Assembly: GCA_026713285.1 (NCBI GenBank)
Contig: JAPOOT010000435.1
Span: 1-6,927 of the forward strand
DNA from: Gemmatimonadota bacterium
GTDB taxonomy: Bacteria; JAAXHH01
Reading direction: 5' to 3'
DNA: 6,927 nucleotides
Part shown: in pieces, positions 1-4,997 of the stretch
Position numbering within the stretch: position 1 is the stretch's first letter
Layout of the letters: each line of letters begins with the position of its first letter
Notes under the pieces: model-generated
What the model was told of the DNA's origin: nothing
Databases searched by the model: none
Seen by the model: only the letters and a program-made list of their open reading frames with translations
Position numbers and translations under genes: made by a program

Positions 1-345
1 CCCGGTCACGGTATCCAGCGCGTAAAGCCTGGTATTCGTCCCGCCGGCCATGTACAGGGTTCCGTTGTGGGAGGCCAGGCCCATGGGCTGGGATTCGCCG
101 ACTCCGAATTCCACGGCGTCGCCGACCCGCGTGGCCACGCCGGTTTCCGGTTCCAGCGTATACAGCGCCGCGTTCCAACCACCCGTCATGTACAATTCGC
201 CGTGATGGGCAGCCAGGCCGTAGGGCCGGTACTCGTCGACATCGAATCGCACGGCCTCGCCTACAGGCCTGGCTTCCCCCGTGTTCGGATTCAGTCTATA
301 CAGCCGGTCTGCGCCTTCGCCCACCATGAGCAGACCCTCGGCGAA
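1..345 (-). repeat. propeller-like repeats of about 46 residues at the visible C-terminus of the lipoprotein
   Basis: After the LRR cap, three units align. Residues 661-700 (GLLMVGEGADRLYRLNPNTG) match residues 707-746 (HGELYMTGGWNAALYTLEPETG region) without gaps. A third unit starts at 747 (PMGLASHNGTLYMAGG) and is cut at residue 775. The PYGLA/PMGLA motifs are 46 residues apart. The strand-turn-strand pattern LYxxGG...LYxLxxxTG resembles beta-propeller blades. The number of blades cannot be known from this window. Confidence 0.6.
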
Positions 346-2325
346 ACCGGCTTCGTCGCACCGCGACCCGTTCCATTCCTCCAGGCCATCGACCCAGGCC
401 AGCAAAGCCGGGGTGCTCGGCAAGCACAGTCCGGCATTGTCGTGAATGTAAAAGTGGGTGACATCGCCAAGCCCCGAGAAAGTCTCGGGTATCATGCCGG
501 TGAACTGGTTTTCATGGAGAAACAGCACTTCGAGATCGTCTAACTGTCCCAATTCGGCGGGAATGGGACCGGACAGTTCGTTGCCGAACAGGTACAGCGC
601 TTCGAGATCCTGGAGCCGTCCGAATTCGGCTGGAATGGGACCGGACAGTTCGTTGTTATGCAGGTAAAGGAACTCGAGATTGGGGAGTTGACCCAGTTCT
701 ACAGGCAACGGCCCCGATAGCTGGTTTCCGTAAAGACTCAGCAGACGCAACTTGGGAAGCTCGCCGAGCACCGGCGGGATCTCGCCCGAGAGCTTGTTGG
801 AGTTAAGGAATAGTATCTCGAGGTTATGGAGCTGTCCCAGTTCGGCGGGGATCGGTCCGGATAACTGGTTGGCATCGAGATCTATGCGGTGCAGCTTCGT
901 CAGCTGACTCAATTCAATCGGTATCGTCCCCGTCAACTGGTTCCGCCAGATCACCAGGTCCTCCAGGCTGGCCATATCGCCCAGTTCAGGCGGGATCGTA
1001 CCGGTCAACTGGTTCGTGTCCAGGTGCATTAACTCCAGATTGGAAAGTTGCCCGAGTTCGGCGGGGATCGATCCGGAAAGTTCGTTTCGGTGCAGATTCA
1101 GGAACTCGAGATTGGCGAGTTGACCCAGTTCAGGCGGGATCGTACCGGTCAGGTGATTTCCGCCCAGGTCCAGTCGCTTCAGGCTGGTCATCAGCCCCAA
1201 TTCAGTAGGAATCGATTCCGACAGGTCGTTGTTTCCGAGATTCAACACTTCCAGGTAGGAGAACGATGTGAGTTCAACGGGGACGGTCCCCGCCATCTCG
1301 TTGCTGCCCAGATCGAGGATCCTTAGTTCGCCGAGTTGGGAAAGTTCGGCCGGGATGGCGCCCAATACCTGGTTATTCGCCAGATCCAGTTCTCGCAGCA
1401 GGGCAAGATGAACGAGGTTGCCGGGCAACCGGCCCGACAGGTTGTTCGACCGCAGTTCAAGCCGGATCACCCGTCCGTTGGCGTCGGTCGTTACGCCGTG
1501 CCATTCGGTCAGGGGTTCTTCACTCAGCCAGTTCTCGCCGTCATTCCAGTTCGAACCATCCAACGCGTGGTAGAAATCGACCAGCGTGGTGCGATCGCTG
1601 ATTACGATGGATACCATTACCGTCACGCTGGCCGAAACCGCGCCTGAGGTGACTGTAACGACTGCGGTGCCGCTCCGCACGGCCGTAACCGTGCCGTCGT
1701 CGCTTACGGTCGCCACCGACTCGTCGCTGATCAGCCATTTCACACCCGCGTCTTCGATGACCTGGCCATTCTCGTCGAGGACGAAGGCCTTCAGACTTGC
1801 GGTCTCACCCGCCTTTGTAAGCGTTACCGACGGAGGCTCAACCATTATCGTACGCGCCGACTGGGATACGGAAACCGTAGACTTACCCTGTTTCTGTCCC
1901 GCGGTGGCCGTGATGTCGGCCACGCCGTTATTGAGCGCTGTGACGAGTCCGCCGCTGGTCACGGACGCCACGGATGGATTCCGGCTCGACCAGACCACCG
2001 CCTGTCCCGACGATGACGCGCCGGCCTCGTCCTGCACCTGTACGGCAAGTTGCAGGGACTGCCCGATCGCAGTGAGCGTAACCATTTTTGGCGTCACGAC
2101 TACGTTTGCCGGTCCGGTCGATCGGGTGGGGCTGTCCTTGCCGCAGGAGACCACTGCAAATAGCGCGACCAGGAAGAGGATGGGGGCGGAGTTCCTTCGG
2201 GTGGCATTCCTCCGGGTGGTACTCTTTTGAGCGGTGTTCTTTTGAGCGGAACACTTTTTACGATGCGTATTTCGGGTAGATGAAGGCGAAGCCGATTCGC
2301 GACCGGAATGACGGTGAAAATGCAT
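1..2325 (-). CDS. Ig-like / leucine-rich-repeat surface lipoprotein, C-terminus cut by window edge
   Basis: The minus-strand frame is open from 2325 to base 1 (775 codons) with no stop, so the C-terminus lies outside the window. Residues 48-61 form a hydrophobic segment ending in VVSC, a lipobox-like end of a lipoprotein signal peptide with Cys61 as the acylated residue, so an exported, membrane-anchored protein is predicted. Two Big2-type Ig-like domains follow (about 73-153 and 156-239; both contain the W-S-x-P/E-S-V-A-x-V type core). Residues 245-288 are a typical bacterial LRR cap (FYHALDGSNW, then EWHGVTTDANGRV). Fourteen LRRs span 289-624, with the consensus Asn exactly every 24 residues (294 to 606) and NxLSGxIPxELGxL signatures. 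From about 661, propeller-like repeats with LYxLxPxTG begin. The ATG at 2325 is the only ATG, GTG or TTG in frame between the upstream stop and the signal peptide apart from a GTG at 2337; a weak AGAAG lies 11 bases upstream. The first 47 residues are an unusually long, basic leader. Binding or adhesion is a family-level guess; no ligand can be named. Confidence 0.88.
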   Translation of the reverse strand, partial: MHFHRHSGRESASPSSTRNTHRKKCSAQKNTAQKSTTRRNATRRNSAPILFLVALFAVVSCGKDSPTRSTGPANVVVTPKMVTLTAIGQSLQLAVQVQDEAGASSSGQAVVWSSRNPSVASVTSGGLVTALNNGVADITATAGQKQGKSTVSVSQSARTIMVEPPSVTLTKAGETASLKAFVLDENGQVIEDAGVKWLISDESVATVSDDGTVTAVRSGTAVVTVTSGAVSASVTVMVSIVISDRTTLVDFYHALDGSNWNDGENWLSEEPLTEWHGVTTDANGRVIRLELRSNNLSGRLPGNLVHLALLRELDLANNQVLGAIPAELSQLGELRILDLGSNEMAGTVPVELTSFSYLEVLNLGNNDLSESIPTELGLMTSLKRLDLGGNHLTGTIPPELGQLANLEFLNLHRNELSGSIPAELGQLSNLELMHLDTNQLTGTIPPELGDMASLEDLVIWRNQLTGTIPIELSQLTKLHRIDLDANQLSGPIPAELGQLHNLEILFLNSNKLSGEIPPVLGELPKLRLLSLYGNQLSGPLPVELGQLPNLEFLYLHNNELSGPIPAEFGRLQDLEALYLFGNELSGPIPAELGQLDDLEVLFLHENQFTGMIPETFSGLGDVTHFYIHDNAGLCLPSTPALLAWVDGLEEWNGSRCDEAGFAEGLLMVGEGADRLYRLNPNTGEARPVGEAVRFDVDEYRPYGLAAHHGELYMTGGWNAALYTLEPETGVATRVGDAVEFGVGESQPMGLASHNGTLYMAGGTNTRLYALDTVTG
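454..1461 (-). repeat. fourteen 72-bp units encoding the leucine-rich repeats
   Basis: This part of the lipoprotein gene consists of fourteen consecutive 72-base units (24 residues each) with no insertion or deletion between them. Some units are nearly identical at the DNA level: 561-583 matches 633-655 exactly (23 bases, 72 apart), 980-1007 matches 1124-1151 exactly (28 bases, 144 apart), and 668-698 matches 1100-1130 with one difference (432 apart). All offsets are whole multiples of 72, which suggests internal duplication or conversion between units. Confidence 0.85.
2191..2250 (-). repeat. four 15-bp tandem repeats in the leader of the lipoprotein gene
   Basis: Four 15-base units lie head to tail, encoding SAQKN, TAQKS, TTRRN and ATRRN (residues 26-45). 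The first two units share CCGCTCAAAAGA and the last two share CCACCCG-AGGAA. Two poorer units may precede them (2251-2280). The unit is a multiple of three, so copy-number change would keep the frame. All three minus-strand frames are open across the repeat; in the other two it would read as KEHRS/KEYHP-like and PLKRT/PPEGT-like pentapeptides. Confidence 0.75.
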
Positions 2326-2346
2326 ATGTGGATACACTTCTCTTGT

Positions 2347-3954
2347 TTACGGCACGTTTGAACGCGCCTGCTCGGCCACGTGCGCCGCGAATCCCGAACC
2401 CGCCTCCGCGTAGAGGTAGTACACGCTCGATGCGCCGGCCGCCTCGAGGGGCTCGATCTCATCGGGAAATCGGGCCGTGGCAACTACTCGGCCGCTGAAC
2501 GAGGCGGTCTTGAGCATATCGAGGACGGCGAGGTTGGCGGCCAGGTTCGGAAGCGTCAGCATCACCAATTCAATGGTGTGGGCTTCCCGTACGCGATCCC
2601 AGAAGTCCGCGTCGCTGACGTCGCCCAGCAGCACGTGGCGGCCATTAGCCTGCTGACGTTCTACTTTTACCGCGTCCATCTCCACGCCGACGACGGTCTC
2701 GCCGTGGAGCCGATGCATGTTGTCGTACGCCGCGGTGCCGACGCGGCCCATGCCGATCACCGCGATCTTCGACCCGCCGATATCGAACAGCCGGTCATCG
2801 GCGAGCCGCTCGGGCCGTTGAAGGCGGTTCCACCAAGTCCGGTACCGGGCGTGGATCTGTTGGGACCAGACGTTGAGGCTCGCCGCAACTACGCAGGACA
2901 GGGCCAGGGCGATCGCGATTACGATCAGCCAGCGGCCGTCGAGCCAACCGTTGCCAACGCCGATGGCCGCGACGATGAGCCCGAATTCACTGAAGTTGGT
3001 CAGGTTGAGCGACGCCATAAGCGAGGTTCGGGCCCGCAACTTGAACCCCGACAGCAGGGCGAAGAAGAACGCCGACTTGAGCAGCACCAGCGGCGTAACA
3101 GCCGCGCCGACGAGCACTACATCCAGCGTCAGCGGGCCGGACAGGCCGATGGAGAGGAAGAAGGCGAGCAGGAAGAGATCCTTGAAGCCGAGCATGGTCT
3201 TGGCCATTTCGTCGGCCTTGCTGTTATTGGCGATCAGCACGCCCAGGGCGAGGGCGCCCAGATCGCCCTTTAAGCCGACCAGCTCGAATATCTCCGCGCC
3301 GCCCAGTGCAAGCAGCAAGCCGTAAAGGACCAGGAGTTCGCCGTGGCCGACGCGCCGCAGAATATAAACCAGCAGCGGCCGCATCGGAATGAGGAGCAGA
3401 ACCAGTAGCGCCGTGAAAGACGGGCTCAGGCCGGTCGAGAACGCGATAAAGACGACAGCGGCCAGATCCTGTACGATGAGTATGCCAACGGCGATACGTC
3501 CATGCAGCGAAGCCGTCTCCCCCCTTTCTTCCAGTACCTTCACGACAAACACCGTGCTGGAAAAACTCAATGCAAAGGCGATCAGCAGAGACCGGCCGAG
3601 ATCGAGACCGGAGAAGAGAGATGTTCCCCATAGGGCGAAGGCAAAGAAGGCCGTTCCGAAGACCAGCACGACCATGGCCATATGCAATCCGGTGACGGCC
3701 CAGACCTGCGGCCGCGCGAAGGTGCGGAGGTTCAGCTTGAGGCCGACGGTGAACAACAACAGGGTGATGCCGAGGTCCGACAGTCTCCGGAGCACTTCTC
3801 CGCCGCCGATGCCGTACAGGTTGAGCACGAATCCCGCGCAGAGGAATCCGACCAGGGGGGGCAGCCCGACGGCTCTGGAAAGTAGGCCCAGCGCGAACGC
3901 TATGGCGAGCCAGGCGAGGTCTCCGAAGGCAAAGGCGATCTGTTCGAAATCCAT
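2347..3954 (-). CDS. Kef-type CPA2 cation/proton antiporter with NAD-binding regulatory domain
   Basis: This 535-residue membrane protein is predicted to exchange K+ or Na+ for protons across the inner membrane. Residues 1-362 are a chain of hydrophobic segments typical of the Na+/H+ exchanger fold of the CPA2 family. Recognisable family motifs are FSSTVFVVKVLEERGE (131-146), GILIVQDLAAV with the conserved Gln162-Asp163 pair (157-167), LGALALGVLIANN (232-244), FFLSIGLSGP (265-274) and NLTNFSEFGLIV (317-328). Residues about 395-510 form a TrkA-N/RCK-N Rossmann domain: IAVIGMGRVG with Gly401, Gly403 and Gly406, an acidic Glu425 after the second strand, and GDVSD at 444-448. Only about 25 residues follow, so there is no RCK-C domain. 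No KefF/KefG-like quinone reductase gene is visible beside it, so glutathione-dependent gating as in E. coli KefB/KefC should not be assumed; it could equally be a YbaL-like member. The ATG at 3954 has no strong Shine-Dalgarno sequence. The stop (TAA, 2349-2347) is 21 bases from the next start, in the same frame. Confidence 0.9.
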   Translation of the reverse strand: MDFEQIAFAFGDLAWLAIAFALGLLSRAVGLPPLVGFLCAGFVLNLYGIGGGEVLRRLSDLGITLLLFTVGLKLNLRTFARPQVWAVTGLHMAMVVLVFGTAFFAFALWGTSLFSGLDLGRSLLIAFALSFSSTVFVVKVLEERGETASLHGRIAVGILIVQDLAAVVFIAFSTGLSPSFTALLVLLLIPMRPLLVYILRRVGHGELLVLYGLLLALGGAEIFELVGLKGDLGALALGVLIANNSKADEMAKTMLGFKDLFLLAFFLSIGLSGPLTLDVVLVGAAVTPLVLLKSAFFFALLSGFKLRARTSLMASLNLTNFSEFGLIVAAIGVGNGWLDGRWLIVIAIALALSCVVAASLNVWSQQIHARYRTWWNRLQRPERLADDRLFDIGGSKIAVIGMGRVGTAAYDNMHRLHGETVVGVEMDAVKVERQQANGRHVLLGDVSDADFWDRVREAHTIELVMLTLPNLAANLAVLDMLKTASFSGRVVATARFPDEIEPLEAAGASSVYYLYAEAGSGFAAHVAEQARSNVP

Positions 3955-4023
3955 GATGCGTCCATTCGGCTTTACAGCGTGTTCTCTTTGGAGATCGTGC
4001 GGTCCGTCCAGATTCGTACCCCC

Positions 4024-4053
4024 AAATTACCAGACGCGCGCTACCGGTGTCAA
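4024..4053 (-). promoter_or_regulatory. possible promoter for the antiporter gene
   Basis: A perfect -35 hexamer TTGACA lies at 4053-4048, followed after 18 bases by TAATTT (4029-4024), a poor -10 with three of six consensus matches. Transcription would start near 4017, giving a leader of about 60 bases before the ATG at 3954. The perfect -35 in GC-rich DNA supports it and the weak -10 argues against it. Confidence 0.35.
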
Positions 4054-4185
4054 CGCAAAACCACAGCCGAAATGCGCGGATTGGAGTGAACGCAATGGCA
4101 GGTAAGACATCCAGGCTATCGATCAATATATGCGGTTCCTCGAACCCATCGGTGAACGGCTACTGTGAAGGATCCAGTTGGGCAT

Positions 4186-4605
4186 TCAGTTACGGAAGGG
4201 ATTTCGTATCGTCAGATCTCCGATCTGCTGTCCTGGCCGCAGGTCTTCGCTGAATAGCGTTTCGCAGCCGGATTCAATCGCTGCCGCAACGATCAGGCTG
4301 TCGTAAAAACGGTAGCCGTAACGCATCTGAAGATCAAGGCCGCGGTGGTATAGACTTTCGCTCGGATAGATCTGCCAAAGCGGTAGCAGCACATATTCAA
4401 AAATACGCCGGACCTGGAGTGGCGCCGCATTTAGCTTACCCGTTAGCACATGCACGGTTTCCTGGACAACCTGGAAGCTGATGCAACCCTTTCTGTCTTC
4501 CAGAGCTTGCTGAACCAGGTCTTCGGCACTCGTACGTTTGTGGTCATCTGTTTCGTCGAACAAGTAAATCAAGATGTTTGTGTCCAGAAAGTAGTCAGCG
4601 CTCAT
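4186..4605 (-). CDS. vapC: VapC-type PIN-domain ribonuclease toxin
   Basis: This 139-residue protein has the normal length of a single PIN domain. VapC toxins are Mg2+-dependent endoribonucleases acting on tRNA or rRNA. The acidic residues that build the metal site can be read in order: Asp8 in the FLDTNILIYLFD start, Glu49 in VVQETVHVLT, Asp102 in RFYDSLIVAAA and Asp121 in LFSEDL. All appear intact, so the toxin looks functional. The ATG overlaps the end of the antitoxin gene by 11 bases, which implies translational coupling and a fixed antitoxin-first order, as in most VapBC pairs. The RNA target cannot be read from the sequence. GC content is lower than in the flanking genes, which fits acquisition by horizontal transfer. 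A different name from the PIN toxin group is possible, but the fold and role are clear. Confidence 0.9.
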   Translation of the reverse strand: MSADYFLDTNILIYLFDETDDHKRTSAEDLVQQALEDRKGCISFQVVQETVHVLTGKLNAAPLQVRRIFEYVLLPLWQIYPSESLYHRGLDLQMRYGYRFYDSLIVAAAIESGCETLFSEDLRPGQQIGDLTIRNPFRN

Positions 4606-4819
4606 TTATCTCGTCCCGGGTGAACGTACGACCGCCAGTGAAGATGCTGCGCTGCAATTCACGAATGACATCCATGGCTTCGGCAGTCCGCTGTTCGTGA
4701 CGAACGTAGTACTCCAACCATAGTCGGAATTGCCGGTTTAAAGTCGTATGTTCCGAAATTGCCTGTCTGCGCGCAGCTTCTATCAGGTTTTCGTCCGCAC
4801 TGAGCGTGATGTTTTTCAT
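4595..4819 (-). CDS. vapB: ribbon-helix-helix antitoxin of the VapC-type toxin
   Basis: This 74-residue protein is the partner of the PIN toxin. The N-terminus reads as a ribbon-helix-helix DNA-binding domain: strand KNITLSA, helix DENLIEAARRQAISEH, turn TTLN, helix RQFRLWLEYYV. The charged C-terminus (MDVIRELQRS...GGRTFTRDEINER) is the expected toxin-wrapping tail, ending in a motif common in such antitoxins. The ATG at 4819 is preferred because AAGAGGA lies seven bases upstream. The frame is open further to a TTG at 4876, but that codon sits directly next to the promoter -10 element and would be left out of the transcript. The stop overlaps the toxin start by 11 bases. The protein is expected to repress its own operon through the palindromic site upstream, as is usual for RHH antitoxins. 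Subfamily assignment (VapB versus other RHH antitoxins) is by context. Confidence 0.87.
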   Translation of the reverse strand: MKNITLSADENLIEAARRQAISEHTTLNRQFRLWLEYYVRHEQRTAEAMDVIRELQRSIFTGGRTFTRDEINER

Positions 4820-4826
4820 GGTCGCT

Positions 4827-4833
4827 TCCTCTT
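4827..4833 (-). promoter_or_regulatory. ribosome binding site that fixes the antitoxin start
   Basis: AAGAGGA ends seven bases before the ATG at 4819, an ideal spacing, and excludes the longer open frame. A second AGAGGAA copy lies 14 bases further upstream (about 4840-4846), too far to serve this start. Confidence 0.75.
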
Positions 4834-4869
4834 GGTTGTTTCCTCTCAGTCGCCTACAATATATCGATT

Positions 4870-4901
4870 TACACAATTTTAGTGTACACTATATTCGTGT
4901 A
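4870..4901. promoter_or_regulatory. symmetrical operator-like array overlapping the vapBC promoter
   Basis: The 32 bases have the layout TACAC-N7-GTGTACAC-N7-GTGTA, centred between 4885 and 4886. They hold a perfect 12-base palindrome, TAGTGTACACTA (4880-4891 region), flanked on each side by one more half-site at the same seven-base spacing. Four half-sites (two per strand direction) is the arrangement expected for cooperative binding of two RHH antitoxin dimers or of a toxin-antitoxin hetero-oligomer. It covers the -10 and most of the spacer. The array and spacing are read directly; its use by the antitoxin is inferred. Confidence 0.7.
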
Positions 4902-4909
4902 GAAGTCAA
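4881..4909 (-). promoter_or_regulatory. sigma-70-type promoter of the vapBC operon
   Basis: TTGACT (4909-4904, five of six matches to the -35 consensus) and TACACT (4886-4881, four of six matches to the -10) are separated by exactly 17 bases. Transcription would begin near 4874, giving a leader of about 55 bases before the antitoxin ATG. The region is A+T-rich compared with the surrounding genes. The -10 lies inside the palindrome described separately, so a bound repressor would block polymerase. Confidence 0.7.
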
Positions 4910-4997
4910 CAAAGTTGCTGATTTATCCTGGAGAATCCTTCGCCGTCGTGGATCTCGATATGGAGACTCAAGACTCGACGGCCGCCTAACGACAAGC

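Noticed and set aside
2176..2207. Alternative lipoprotein start at an ATG at 2207 preceded by GGAGG, with a frameshift in the C5 tract at about 2180-2185 (phase-variable start)
   Set aside because: The ribosome-site spacing is only one or two bases, and the resulting leader would lose the basic RRN residues that suit a signal peptide. The longer frame from 2325 is intact without any shift.
1586..2230. Plus-strand open frame of 214 codons, Thr/Val/Ser-rich
   Set aside because: It is the antisense of the two Ig-like domains of the lipoprotein; the Val/Thr richness mirrors the beta-strand codons of the true frame.
2380..3273. Plus-strand open frame of 297 codons opposite the antiporter gene
   Set aside because: It lies antisense to a clearly coding antiporter with recognisable family motifs; its product is Arg/Gly/Glu-rich and low in recognisable structure, as expected for antisense frames in GC-rich genes.
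3224..4126. Minus-strand open frame of 300 codons overlapping the start of the antiporter gene in another frame
   Set aside because: The product is an Arg/Pro-rich shadow of the antiporter frame and has no family motif; only its first 57 codons lie outside the antiporter gene, and they resemble nothing I know.
4134..4146. Hairpin GGTTC-GAG-GAACC downstream of the toxin gene as a terminator
   Set aside because: The stem is only five base pairs and no T-run follows on the minus strand, so it is not a credible intrinsic terminator.
4820..4876. Longer antitoxin starting at a TTG at 4876 (19 extra residues)
   Set aside because: That codon is at or upstream of the predicted transcription start, while the ATG at 4819 has a well-placed AAGAGGA.
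4910..4997. Terminator between the TPR gene and the vapBC promoter
   Set aside because: I looked for a GC-rich stem followed by a T-run after the TPR stop on the minus strand and found none.
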